Made by a program: the position numbers and the translations under genes. A stretch of DNA of 64,000 nt from Halobacteriovorax marinus SJ (lineage in GTDB: Bacteria > Bdellovibrionota > Bacteriovoracia > Bacteriovoracales > Bacteriovoracaceae). The notes below the pieces were generated by a model. The model saw nothing but the letters and a program-made list of their open reading frames with translations, was not told the origin of the DNA and made no database searches. Positions 34,551 through 43,330 of the stretch are shown piece by piece; the stretch's first letter is position 1; every line of letters starts with the position of its first letter. The stretch covers positions 1,612,001 to 1,676,000 of the forward strand of contig NC_016620.1 of assembly GCF_000210915.2 (NCBI RefSeq). The letters run 5' to 3'.

Positions 34551-35897
34551 CTAGAGTGTGATCTCGAAGTTCTTCATTTTATTTTGAGTTTCTACCCACT
34601 CACTTTCAGCTTCGCTGCCAGTGACTAGACCACAACCTCCAAATAAATGTAACTTCGTCTCTTCTGTAAGAGCACTGCGAATTGCAACTGCAAATTCACA
34701 TGACTCTGCAGAGATATAGCCCATTGGACCTGCGTAGAGTCCTCTATCAAAAGGCTCTGCCTGCTCAATGCACTTCTTTGCCATCTCCCACGGTCTTCCG
34801 CCTACGGCCGGCGTAGGGTGGAATGTATTAAGAAGAACTGCAAAGTTACTTCTCTCTGGAAGAGTTGCATTAATATGAGTGTGCAAATGCTGAATAAATT
34901 TTAACTTGAGTATAGACTCTTTATTTTCAACTCGAACATCTGCACCAAGATTTGAAAGTTTTTCTTGGATTTCTCTAGTGACGATTCTGTGCTCATTCAA
35001 CTCTTTCGCTGAGCTCATAAGCTCACTTTGAAACTTTAAATCGGCTTCAAAGTCATTTGATCTAGGTCTAGTACCAGCAAGACAGTCGAGAGAGATCTCT
35101 CTATTGTTTAACTTAAAGAGCTTCTCTGGTGTGAAGCTCATAAAGACTTTCCCATCGCCTGGATCGAGATACATGAGGTAGCTATCATTAGCATTTTTCA
35201 TATTCTTCTCAAAGATGGCCATTGGGTCAGCTAGTCTATCAAATTCTACAATTTCTTTTCTAGCAATAACCACTTTCTCTAAAGGTGTTGTAGAAAGTGT
35301 ATTTAAGCAGTAATCAACCATATTAGACCACTGATCTTTAGAAGGGTAAGTGGCCACTTCTCTAGGCTTTGTCACTGTAAATTCATGTCTAATGAAGTTT
35401 AAGTAAGCTTCGAGTTCAAAGAGAGCATTCGATCTCTTGTCTTCTGTTGAAATTGACTTCTTATTAAAAACAACCTTTAGAACAGTTGATTCAGGTGTTG
35501 TTTCAAAAATAATCTTTGGCAGTGTGAAGTGACATTCGTCAAAACCTGACCATGCATCATCGCGCTTTGTGTTTGAGTCAAATCGCTGTGCTCCAAGGAA
35601 TACGAGGTCGTTGTCAGACTCGATAAGGCCTAAGAGTTTATTATAATCATATTTCTTTGTGTAAGTAATATGAGAGCCAATACCTAGGATCTCTTTTGAA
35701 TTATCTTTACTCTTGAAATAATTTAAAGGCCTATGAATAACGTGACCAAGAAGGTTTGATAATTTTGTCTTTTCGATTTTAAATTTATAAGTAACAAAAC
35801 GCTTCTTATCTTTTGATAGATTATCAAAGTCAACTTGCTTCCAATGCTCTGAAAGCTGTCTTATTACTGAATGTTTCAACTCTAATAGATTAATCAT
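34551..35897 (-). CDS. menF: Isochorismate synthase
   Basis: A 448-residue chorismate-binding enzyme making isochorismate for menaquinone. The C-terminal ~260 residues carry CLAGTRPRSNDFEADLKFQS, NEHRIVTREIQEKL, HPTPAVGGRPWEMA and FDRGLYAGPMGYIS, all diagnostic of isochorismate synthases. It starts directly after the ubiE stop. The alternative, a siderophore-type EntC, is unlikely inside a men operon. Confidence 0.93.
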   Translation of the reverse strand: MINLLELKHSVIRQLSEHWKQVDFDNLSKDKKRFVTYKFKIEKTKLSNLLGHVIHRPLNYFKSKDNSKEILGIGSHITYTKKYDYNKLLGLIESDNDLVFLGAQRFDSNTKRDDAWSGFDECHFTLPKIIFETTPESTVLKVVFNKKSISTEDKRSNALFELEAYLNFIRHEFTVTKPREVATYPSKDQWSNMVDYCLNTLSTTPLEKVVIARKEIVEFDRLADPMAIFEKNMKNANDSYLMYLDPGDGKVFMSFTPEKLFKLNNREISLDCLAGTRPRSNDFEADLKFQSELMSSAKELNEHRIVTREIQEKLSNLGADVRVENKESILKLKFIQHLHTHINATLPERSNFAVLLNTFHPTPAVGGRPWEMAKKCIEQAEPFDRGLYAGPMGYISAESCEFAVAIRSALTEETKLHLFGGCGLVTGSEAESEWVETQNKMKNFEITL

Positions 35898-36611
35898 TTA
35901 TTTCTTATCACCGATATAAAGGTTTGAGATTCCAAATGTTAGCTCTGTGAAGTTTGCATTTGAAAATCCTGCTTCTTTCATCCAATTAGTAAAACTTTCA
36001 CCATAAGGAAAGTCTTCAACTGTTTCGTTAAGATATGTATAAGCATCTTTATGCTTTGAAAGTAAGTTTCCAACAAATGGAAGAAGGTGTCTGAAGTAGA
36101 ACATGTAGACGGCCCTAACAAGAAAATTCTTTGGTAGGCCAAATTCCATAATCATCACTCTGCCACCTGGCTTTAAAACGCGAAAGATCTCTCTTAGGGA
36201 TTTTTGTGGGTCTGGGAAGTTTCTAATACCAAAGCTGATTGTTACAACGTCCATTGTTTCATCAGCGGCAGGAATATTACATCCATCGCCAATATGAAGT
36301 GCAATCTTATTTTCTTTACCAGCTTTCTTAACCTTCTTCTTACCAAATTCAACCATTCCTTTTGATAGGTCGATCCCAGTAACTTTAGAAATATTCTTTG
36401 ATTTTACGAGTACGAGAGGAACATCAGCTGTTCCCGTTGCAAGGTCAAGGGCCTGCATATTTTCTCTTTTAGGTAGATTCTTTAAGAGCTTACTTCTCCA
36501 GTAGATATCGATACCACAGGAGAGTAACTTATTTAAAAGATCATAAGTTCCTGCAATCTCATCAAATATTTTCCAAGATTCTTTTTTACGGCCTTGAAGC
36601 GCTGTCGTCAT
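35898..36611 (-). CDS. ubiE: Demethylmenaquinone methyltransferase
   Basis: A 237-residue SAM-dependent methyltransferase that completes menaquinone. I chose the ATG at 36609-36611, behind GAGGAA; an upstream start in the same frame would add 10 residues that include this site. Motifs: IFDEIAGTYDLLNKLLSCGI at the start, LDLATGTADVPL (SAM binding), VTISFGIRNFPDPQKSLREI and RVLKPGGRVMIMEFG. It is the first gene of the men operon. Confidence 0.95.
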   Translation of the reverse strand: MTTALQGRKKESWKIFDEIAGTYDLLNKLLSCGIDIYWRSKLLKNLPKRENMQALDLATGTADVPLVLVKSKNISKVTGIDLSKGMVEFGKKKVKKAGKENKIALHIGDGCNIPAADETMDVVTISFGIRNFPDPQKSLREIFRVLKPGGRVMIMEFGLPKNFLVRAVYMFYFRHLLPFVGNLLSKHKDAYTYLNETVEDFPYGESFTNWMKEAGFSNANFTELTFGISNLYIGDKK

Positions 36612-36791
36612 AGGTTCCTCTTTTAGGTATTCTAGGCCCAAAGATATAACTTTTTGTGCCTAATGTTGCAAGTGTTGTCTAAAAAAAGAAGTAATGATTT
36701 CATGTAAGTTTAGCAACTGTGTTATTTCTCATTTACATTGAGCGCTGGGCCTGTTAAAAGAGTGTGTTATTAAATCACTTTTAATTATAGT

Positions 36792-37769
36792 ATGTTACAA
36801 GACTTTCTATCTACAATTCCCCTGAAGACCCTAAAGCATGTCAAAGATATGGATCTCAATATATCTTCGAATAACTGCTCAAAGGCCGTAAATGAGCTCC
36901 TTCAAAATAGTGTGCTCGTTGGTGGGAAGAGACTTCGTCCGTTGCTCACTTATTTAGTGGGTCATCTCTATGGTGTAGATTTTAAAACTCTTGATCCATA
37001 CGCAAAATCTATCGAATTAGTCCACGCTGCAAGTTTGTCACATGATGATGTCATTGATAATGCGACAACAAGACGTGGAGTTGCCTCTATCAATATACAA
37101 GCTTCAAATAAGAAGGCCGTGCTTGCAGGAGATTACCTTCTCTCTGATGTTATTGTGAATCTCACTAATGCTGGAAACCTCGAATTAGTAGGGGAGATGG
37201 CTAAGGTTATTCAAGACCTTGCCATTGGAGAATGGATTCAGGCCGACGCTATTGAGACAAGAGATTATACGAGTGAGCTAATTGAAGAAATTGCTATCAA
37301 GAAAACAGCATCTGTGATGAGTTGGTGTTGTTATGCTCCAGCTATTTTAGCCGGGCTCTCTCGCTCTACAATTGAGAAGTCTAAGCAAATGGGAATTGAT
37401 CTAGGCATTGCCTTTCAATTAATGGATGACACTCTAGACTTTTCTTCAGAGTCTCAGAAAGATGCAAATCTTGATCTAGATAATGAATTGGTAAATTCAG
37501 TAATTTTTCAGTGGCTAAGTATGCATCCAGTAGAGTTTGAAAAATATAGAAATGGAGAGTCTCTCTCTAAGCTCTATAATGGTGAGAAAATTGAAAAGGC
37601 AGTTGAAGTTGTTCGTGAAGCTGCTAATAAGCATATTGAAAGTGCGAGAAATCTCTTAGAAGAAATCCAAAAAGATCTTTGCACGAATGAAAAAGAGATG
37701 AAGGCCTTTAATAAGAATAAAAAGCCTATTCTCTATATCTTTGACTACTTAACTCAACGTCGTCATTAA
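36792..37769 (+). CDS. Polyprenyl diphosphate synthase (trans, long chain)
   Basis: A 325-residue isoprenyl chain-elongating enzyme. GGKRLRPLLTYLVG is the substrate-binding start. The first Asp-rich motif is LSHDDVIDNATTRRG and the second is FQLMDDTLDFSSE. Small residues ahead of the first motif (VHAASLSHDD) fit a long-chain product such as octaprenyl or heptaprenyl. It is divergent from ubiE across 180 bp, so it probably supplies the menaquinone side chain. An ispB-type name would fit, but chain length is not certain. Confidence 0.9.
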   Translation: MLQDFLSTIPLKTLKHVKDMDLNISSNNCSKAVNELLQNSVLVGGKRLRPLLTYLVGHLYGVDFKTLDPYAKSIELVHAASLSHDDVIDNATTRRGVASINIQASNKKAVLAGDYLLSDVIVNLTNAGNLELVGEMAKVIQDLAIGEWIQADAIETRDYTSELIEEIAIKKTASVMSWCCYAPAILAGLSRSTIEKSKQMGIDLGIAFQLMDDTLDFSSESQKDANLDLDNELVNSVIFQWLSMHPVEFEKYRNGESLSKLYNGEKIEKAVEVVREAANKHIESARNLLEEIQKDLCTNEKEMKAFNKNKKPILYIFDYLTQRRH

Positions 37770-37773
37770 TCAA

Positions 37774-38253
37774 TTACTTTTTTAGAATACAGTGGGGAAG
37801 AGCTCTCGTGGCGTCTCTTATGGCCCTTTTACATCTTTCTTTGCCAGATGGAGTGTGTCTTGGAAAGCTTCTTTGTTTTGAGTCCTCAAATATAATAGGA
37901 TCACTCTTTCTGGCCCGGTCTAGTTCTGATTGATACATTTTTATCTCAGCGCTACAGTCCTTGAATAGCTTTGAACCGCTTCTAAGCCATGTGAACTCTA
38001 GGTGGTAATCACCGTTGATGATCTTTCTACTTTCACCAAGTGTACTCACTTGGTAATTTTTTTCTTTAAGATATTCGAGTAGTAATTCTTTATAGTCGAG
38101 ATCTTCATCGCCTTCAAAATTATCCCATAACTTTAAGCGACAAGTTTCATGTTCTCTCTTGTAGAAGATATGCTTTGATTTTGCACTTACCTTGATTGGT
38201 AAGATAAGTGCAAGCGCGAGAATTAAAGAAATTGTTTGTAGTCTTCTTGGCAT
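37774..38253 (-). CDS. Secreted hypothetical protein
   Basis: A 159-residue exported protein. Signal peptide about 1-24 (RRLQTISLILALALILP then KVSA). Four Cys in the mature part could form two disulfides (ETCRLKLW, KDCSAEIK, ERCKRAIR, PHCILKK). Its 5' end overlaps the pepP 3' end by 31 bp in the same direction, so it is translated from within that transcript. No family recognised. Confidence 0.6.
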   Translation of the reverse strand: MPRRLQTISLILALALILPIKVSAKSKHIFYKREHETCRLKLWDNFEGDEDLDYKELLLEYLKEKNYQVSTLGESRKIINGDYHLEFTWLRSGSKLFKDCSAEIKMYQSELDRARKSDPIIFEDSKQRSFPRHTPSGKERCKRAIRDATRALPHCILKK

Positions 38254-39545
38254 GCGGCCTCCACTTCTTTAATTTCTTTTGGAATCATCGCTGTGAGATT
38301 TTCATAGAAGCTATCTGTAATAAGAATGTCGTCTTCAATCCTTACTGCCAATCCTCTAAAGTGCTCTGGAATCTCTAAATTATCTCTTTGAAAGTAAAGT
38401 CCAGGCTCTACAGTGAAACACATTCCTTTTTCAAATTTAATAGGATTGAAGTCCTTATCTAAATATGGATTTTGATCGTGAACATCGAGTCCGATCCAAT
38501 GGGAAGTTCCATGTGGATAGAATTCTCTAAATAAATTCTTCTCTATGATTTCATCAACACTTTGCTTGAAAATACCCAGTTCTCTAAGTCCTAGAGAGAG
38601 CTCTTTGACTGATTCCATATGAACTTCTTCCAATGTGTGGCCTGGGCTACACTTTGAGAAGCTTGCTTTCATTGCACGAAGAACAACTTCATAGATTTCA
38701 CTTTGAATAGTTGTGAATTTTCCGTTGATAGGAAAAGTTCTAGTGACATCACTTGCATATGTTCCAAATTCACTTCCAGCGTCAATTAATAAAGTCTCAC
38801 CGTCTCTTAAAGGAGCATTATTTTCGATATAATGAAGAATCGTTCCATTCTCACCACCGGCGACAATTGAACCATAGGCTTCACCACTTGCTCCATTTTT
38901 CTTAAAGACATAATTCATGAGGTTATGAATATCTGCTTCACTGTGCTCAGTACTTGCCATGGCCATGGCCGCACGATGGGCTTTAGCTGTTGCCTTGGCA
39001 GCACTTTTCATAAGTAGTAATTCATTTTGATCTTTAATGAGTCTTTGTTTTTCAATTATAGGGTTAAGGTGTCTAAAGGCACTTGGTGTTGGTATCTTTA
39101 ATCGTCCTCTTGGATCTAGACCCATTGCCATCTTTCGTACTTTATTAAAGAGTTTAAGATTTTGATCTAAGTCAATAAATACTTCACTATGACCTTTCAT
39201 TAACTCAGGAAGAATTTTATCAAATTCATCTAGAGTGTAGACTTCGTCCATTTCAAAAATCTCTTTTGATTTCTCGACCCCAAGTCTTCTTCCGGCCCAG
39301 ATTTCTTGCATACGATCTTTGGCCCTAACAAAGAGGTGATCTTTCTTTTTTCCATGTGGAGTAAGAACGAGGATTGATTCAGGTTCATTACTTCCAGTGA
39401 GATACTTAAAGTTTGAATTTTGTCTAAAATCAAATTCAGTATCGTGAGATCTAGTCTTATATTTAGCGGCAGGAAGAATGGCGATTCCATCTTTTAGTTT
39501 AGAGATGGTTTGTATTCTTCTACTCTTGTAATTTGTTTCTTCCAT
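38223..39545 (-). CDS. pepP: Xaa-Pro aminopeptidase
   Basis: A 440-residue metallopeptidase of the M24B family that removes N-terminal residues before proline. The N-terminal domain (LPAAKYKTRSHDTEFDFRQN, FKYLTGSNEPES) is typical of AMP_N. The metal ligands appear in order: LIDAGSEFGTYASDVTRTFP (two Asp), HGTSHWIGLDVHD (His), FTVEPGLYF (Glu) and AVRIEDDILIT (Glu). Full length for the family. Confidence 0.95.
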   Translation of the reverse strand: MEETNYKSRRIQTISKLKDGIAILPAAKYKTRSHDTEFDFRQNSNFKYLTGSNEPESILVLTPHGKKKDHLFVRAKDRMQEIWAGRRLGVEKSKEIFEMDEVYTLDEFDKILPELMKGHSEVFIDLDQNLKLFNKVRKMAMGLDPRGRLKIPTPSAFRHLNPIIEKQRLIKDQNELLLMKSAAKATAKAHRAAMAMASTEHSEADIHNLMNYVFKKNGASGEAYGSIVAGGENGTILHYIENNAPLRDGETLLIDAGSEFGTYASDVTRTFPINGKFTTIQSEIYEVVLRAMKASFSKCSPGHTLEEVHMESVKELSLGLRELGIFKQSVDEIIEKNLFREFYPHGTSHWIGLDVHDQNPYLDKDFNPIKFEKGMCFTVEPGLYFQRDNLEIPEHFRGLAVRIEDDILITDSFYENLTAMIPKEIKEVEAACQEDYKQFL

Positions 39546-39626
39546 AATTAACTCCTAACTAAAAAGGTATCATATCCTCGGAGGTATATTCAATATTTTG
39601 AGTGAGATTTAATGCTTTGTTTGACA

Positions 39627-39650
39627 TAAAAAAGGCCCTCAACGAGGGCC
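39627..39650 (-). terminator. Rho-independent terminator after ppa
   Basis: GGCCCTC-AAC-GAGGGCC (39634-39650), with seven A's at 39627-39633 that read as a T run on the minus strand. Confidence 0.9.
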
Positions 39651-39662
39651 CTTAGGAAATAT

Positions 39663-40199
39663 TTATTTTAGATTTTTTTCTTCTTTATTGTAGAGCTCAA
39701 TCGCATTGTTAAGCACTTCAATTGCGTGATCCTTATCTGTGAACTCATTAACTTCTACAGATTTTTTCTCTAAGGCCTTATATGTCTCAAAGAAGTTCTT
39801 AATTTCTTTAAGAGTGTGCTCTGGAATATCTTTAATTGAGTTAAATCCGTTGAATTGTGGATCGTCAGCGTGAACTGCGATAAGTTTATCATCAATTTCT
39901 CCACCATCAATCATATGCATATTTCCAATAACCTTAACTTTCATAAGGCACATTGGAACAACCTTCGCTTGTCCTAATACGAGAACGTCGAGAGGATCTT
40001 TATCATCACAATATGTTCTTGGGATAAATCCGTAATTTGCTGGATAGTGAACCGCACTAGAGAGGATTCTATCAACTTTAATAAGACCTGTTGTCTTATC
40101 TAATTCATACTTTGTCTTCTCTCCACGAGGAACTTCAATAATCGCGTTTACAATTGCTGAACCTTCAAGTCCAAGCTCTACATCATGCCATGGATTCAT
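39663..40199 (-). CDS. ppa: Inorganic pyrophosphatase (family I)
   Basis: A 178-residue cytosolic enzyme splitting pyrophosphate. Conserved features: [40 protein letters not shown] and DVLVLGQ (metal-binding aspartates), then [12 protein letters not shown] and a KYKALEKK-like basic end ([14 protein letters not shown]). Length and order match the bacterial hexameric form. It has its own terminator. Confidence 0.95.
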   Translation of the reverse strand: MNPWHDVELGLEGSAIVNAIIEVPRGEKTKYELDKTTGLIKVDRILSSAVHYPANYGFIPRTYCDDKDPLDVLVLGQAKVVPMCLMKVKVIGNMHMIDGGEIDDKLIAVHADDPQFNGFNSIKDIPEHTLKEIKNFFETYKALEKKSVEVNEFTDKDHAIEVLNNAIELYNKEEKNLK

Positions 40200-40300
40200 T
40201 ATATCTACCTTTTTTTAAAATTTTGGGCATTTTAGACTTAAATTTATAGAGAGTAAATTTCTAGAAGGGCAATTGGGCGATTTTTTACATGACTATGCAC

Positions 40301-40323
40301 AAAAAAGGCCCTCAAAGAGGGCC
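40301..40323 (-). terminator. Rho-independent terminator after the Cys-rich protein gene
   Basis: GGCCCTC-AAA-GAGGGCC (40307-40323) with six A's at 40301-40306, read as T's on the minus strand. The stem is identical to that after ppa. Confidence 0.9.
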
Positions 40324-40349
40324 TATATGGTTTAAAAATAAGGTTTTAC

Positions 40350-40970
40350 TTATCTTTGAGTACAGTATTGGTTTCTCACAACTGTATTTTGACACTTTCT
40401 CATGGCCTTAGAACAAGCTTGGGCCTTAACTCCTGAACCTTGTCTACCAGTTGCCTGTGCAGTGAAAGAATCTCTTACTCTACCTTGTCCACCTCTTTTA
40501 TCAACAGTACATGATCTAGTTACTTGTTGTCTTCCTGGGTTAGTAGGTGATGAGTATCCTCTTACACATCTTGCTCTTAGAGCATTTCCGTTTCTATTTC
40601 TTCTTACAAGGTCTCTCATACAAGCATCTTCAGCTGCTCTACAGCTTTGTCTGCTGAATGTATCGATGATTCTTCCATTTTGTCTTTGAAGATCAAATGA
40701 ACATTGCTGATTTCCTTGTCCTGGGTTTCTACCTTCTAGTGAACAAGTAAGGTTAGCGAATCTATCCCACCTTCTTCTCTCTCTCATTTCCTGCCTACAG
40801 TCTTGCATTGCATCGTTACAAGCTCTCTGCTGGTAGTAGTCAAATTTTACAAATCTTTGGATAGTATATGAGCTATATCTATCGTGTTGTTCAAGTTTCG
40901 CCGTACATACTTCTGCGCTTACGCTAGATACAGTCAATAAAGTTACAAGTGCCATAAAGATTTTTTTCAT
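40350..40970 (-). CDS. Secreted Cys-rich protein with three degenerate repeats
   Basis: A 206-residue exported protein with a signal peptide (about 1-19, ending VSA). The mature part is basic (many Arg and Gln) and seems to be three ~55-residue repeats. Each begins near a C-x-x-x-L/K segment (VCTAKLEQ, QCSFDLQRQNGR, SCTVDKRGGQGR). Each then has an RACNDAMQDC-type helix (CRAAEDACMRDL, AQACSKAMRKC) and a final Cys. The spacing suggests a repeated disulfide fold. No family known to me. ATG start, own terminator. Confidence 0.65.
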   Translation of the reverse strand: MKKIFMALVTLLTVSSVSAEVCTAKLEQHDRYSSYTIQRFVKFDYYQQRACNDAMQDCRQEMRERRRWDRFANLTCSLEGRNPGQGNQQCSFDLQRQNGRIIDTFSRQSCRAAEDACMRDLVRRNRNGNALRARCVRGYSSPTNPGRQQVTRSCTVDKRGGQGRVRDSFTAQATGRQGSGVKAQACSKAMRKCQNTVVRNQYCTQR

Positions 40971-41339
40971 TCTGCTTTCTCCCTCTTGGTTGTTTCGTAC
41001 TTATGTTTTCTCTGATGGGAGATAGAGTGGCAACGCTTGCCTGTAAATAATCGCTATTTTTTGTCAAATGTAATACTTTTTTCTGAAATGTAAGAAAACA
41101 CATTTTTTGTGAAAATATGTTTTCTTGTAAATTGTTGTAATTATTGCTGGTGTCAAAGTGCGCATAGGGTCAACCCGAACCATTCTCTAAAATCTTACTT
41201 TTATAGGAAGTCTTATAGATTTTATTGACGCGTTCGGTTAATCCTAATTAACAAAAATATAGGCCGGATAATTTAAGATAATACGCTTTAATAGACGAAG
41301 GTAAAACATATCTAAATAATGAATTTAATTGAGGTTTAA
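40971..41339. other. Intergenic region with long inverted repeat upstream of betT
   Basis: 369 bp with no convincing ORF. It holds an AT-rich inverted repeat at 41092-41126 (AAGAAAACA, then ATTTT, TTGTG loop, AAAAT and TGTTTTCTT). Nearby AAATGTAA occurs twice (41067 and 41087 region). Closer to betT there is a GTTAAT/ATTAAC pair near 41237-41252. These could be regulator sites or a transcript terminator-like structure. I see no clear promoter consensus. Confidence 0.45.
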
Positions 41340-43298
41340 ATGAGTAATCAACAAGATTCAACGATGAATCGGCCGGTTTTTCTATCGTCCGCTATCTTTA
41401 TCGCCATGATCACACTCTTTGGCGCCATCTGGCCAAAGGAAGTGGAGCAATTCTTTAAGGCCATTCAAGGCTGGCTTATTACAAATACGAGTTGGATATA
41501 TATCCTATCTGTTGGGATCATTCTCTTCGCTTCTCTGTGGCTTATGCTCAGTAGAATGGGTGATATCAAGCTAGGTCCAGATCACTCAGAGCCGGAGTAT
41601 ACTAATCTGTCATGGTTTGCCATGCTCTTTAGTGCAGGGATGGGAATTGGACTTCTCTTCTTTGGTGTGGCCGAGCCGATGATGCATTTTACCTCGCCGC
41701 CAATAGGTGAGCCAAATAGTATTGAAGCGGCTAGAGAGGCCATGAAGATTACTTTCTTTCACTGGGGATTACATGCTTGGGCCATCTACTCAACTCTAGC
41801 AGTTATCTTGGCCTACTTTTGTTATAGAAAAGAATTACCACTTCTTCCAAGATCGGCATTCTATCCAATTATTGGAGATAAGATTCACGGAAGAATTGGC
41901 GATATGGTCGATGTCTTTGCCATTATAGGTACTATGTTTGGTGTCGCCACTTCACTAGGCTATGGGGTCACGCAAGTCAATGCAGGTCTCAATTATCTCT
42001 TTGGTGTTCCTCAAACTCCTGCTATTCAAGTTGCTCTGATTGCTGGGATAACTCTCTTAGCGACCATTTCAGTTGTTTTAGGACTAGATGGTGGTATTAA
42101 GAAATTATCAAATTTAAATCTATTCTTGGCCCTCTTACTTTTAGTAGCGGTTATTGTTCTTGGTGACACTGTATTTCTTTTAAAGTCTTATATTCAAAAT
42201 ACGGGTGCGTATCTCTCAGATATTATCTATAAAACATTTAATCTCTATGCTTATGAGAAAAAAGAGTCATGGATTGGTGGATGGACTCTTCTCTATTGGG
42301 GGTGGTGGATTTCATGGTCTCCATTTGTAGGAATTTTCATTGCTAGAATTTCAAAGGGAAGAACCATCAGAGAATTTATGGCCGGAGTGGTGTTTGTTCC
42401 TGCTGCATTTACTTTCTTGTGGATGTCAGTATTTGGAAACTCTGCCATTTCTTTGGCCCTACAAGGCAAGGCAGATAAATTAATTGAAATGGTTAATACA
42501 AATGTTCCTGTGGCGCTTTTTCAATTCTTTGAATACTTACCTGGAACAACTTTTCTCTCAGGGCTTGGAGTCCTTCTTGTCATGACTTTCTTTATTAGTT
42601 CATCTGATTCAGGTTCTCTTGTTATTGATACTCTTGCCTCAGGTGGTGAGCAAGAGCCGCCAGTTTGGCAAAGAATTTTCTGGGCAGTTATGGAAGGTGT
42701 TGTGGCCTCTATTCTTCTTCTTGCTGGTGGTCTTGGTGCACTTCAGACAATGACTATTGCTTCTGCCTTTCCAATGATTTTTATGATCCTCATTGCTCTG
42801 TTGGCCTTTATTAAGTCACTACGAGCTGATTATCTATTGATGACTTCAGTGCAAAATCATACGACAACAATTCAATATACTCAGGCCTCAATGACGTGGA
42901 AGGAGAGACTTGGTACTCTGGTAGATCATCCAACTCACGATCAGGCGCTCAAATTTGTTAAAGAGGTAGGTTTTCCGGCCATTGATGAATTGGCCCAGGA
43001 ATTATCTAAGAAGGATCAGATTGTTGAGATCTCTAAAACTGATCAAAGTATTGATTTGACCATTAAAAATCTCAATGTTGAAGACTTCCAATATTCAATT
43101 AGGCTGCGTGAATTTATTGTTCCAGAGTATGTGGATGAATCGCAAAAGTCTTATTGGAGGGCCGAGGTCTTTCTCTTCTCTGGTGGACAGCACTACGATA
43201 TTTATGGCTATTCAAAAGAGCAAATAATCGCTGATGCTATAACTCAATATGAGAAGCACTTTCACTTTCTTCATGTTTATAACTCTGAAGAAGTCTAA
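41340..43298 (+). CDS. betT: BCCT-family choline/betaine transporter
   Basis: A 652-residue inner-membrane transporter with about 12 helices. The family hallmark is WTLLYWGWWISWSPFVGIFI with ARISKGRTIREF, and FSAGMGIGLLFFGVAEPMMH is also typical. After the last helix (~490) there is a ~150-residue cytosolic C-terminal domain, as in the BetT/BetP branch, where this part senses osmotic stress. It probably takes up choline or glycine betaine, useful in a marine cell. A GAGG ribosome-binding site precedes the ATG; a bidirectional terminator follows. Confidence 0.9.
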   Translation: MSNQQDSTMNRPVFLSSAIFIAMITLFGAIWPKEVEQFFKAIQGWLITNTSWIYILSVGIILFASLWLMLSRMGDIKLGPDHSEPEYTNLSWFAMLFSAGMGIGLLFFGVAEPMMHFTSPPIGEPNSIEAAREAMKITFFHWGLHAWAIYSTLAVILAYFCYRKELPLLPRSAFYPIIGDKIHGRIGDMVDVFAIIGTMFGVATSLGYGVTQVNAGLNYLFGVPQTPAIQVALIAGITLLATISVVLGLDGGIKKLSNLNLFLALLLLVAVIVLGDTVFLLKSYIQNTGAYLSDIIYKTFNLYAYEKKESWIGGWTLLYWGWWISWSPFVGIFIARISKGRTIREFMAGVVFVPAAFTFLWMSVFGNSAISLALQGKADKLIEMVNTNVPVALFQFFEYLPGTTFLSGLGVLLVMTFFISSSDSGSLVIDTLASGGEQEPPVWQRIFWAVMEGVVASILLLAGGLGALQTMTIASAFPMIFMILIALLAFIKSLRADYLLMTSVQNHTTTIQYTQASMTWKERLGTLVDHPTHDQALKFVKEVGFPAIDELAQELSKKDQIVEISKTDQSIDLTIKNLNVEDFQYSIRLREFIVPEYVDESQKSYWRAEVFLFSGGQHYDIYGYSKEQIIADAITQYEKHFHFLHVYNSEEV

Positions 43299-43306
43299 TA
43301 TAAAAA

Positions 43307-43324
43307 GGGGAGTCATGACTCCCC
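43307..43324. terminator. Bidirectional terminator between betT and lysS
   Basis: GGGGAGTCATGACTCCCC is a perfect palindrome, preceded by AAAAA and followed by TTATTCTTATTT, so it can serve both convergent genes. Confidence 0.85.
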
Positions 43325-43330
43325 TTATTC

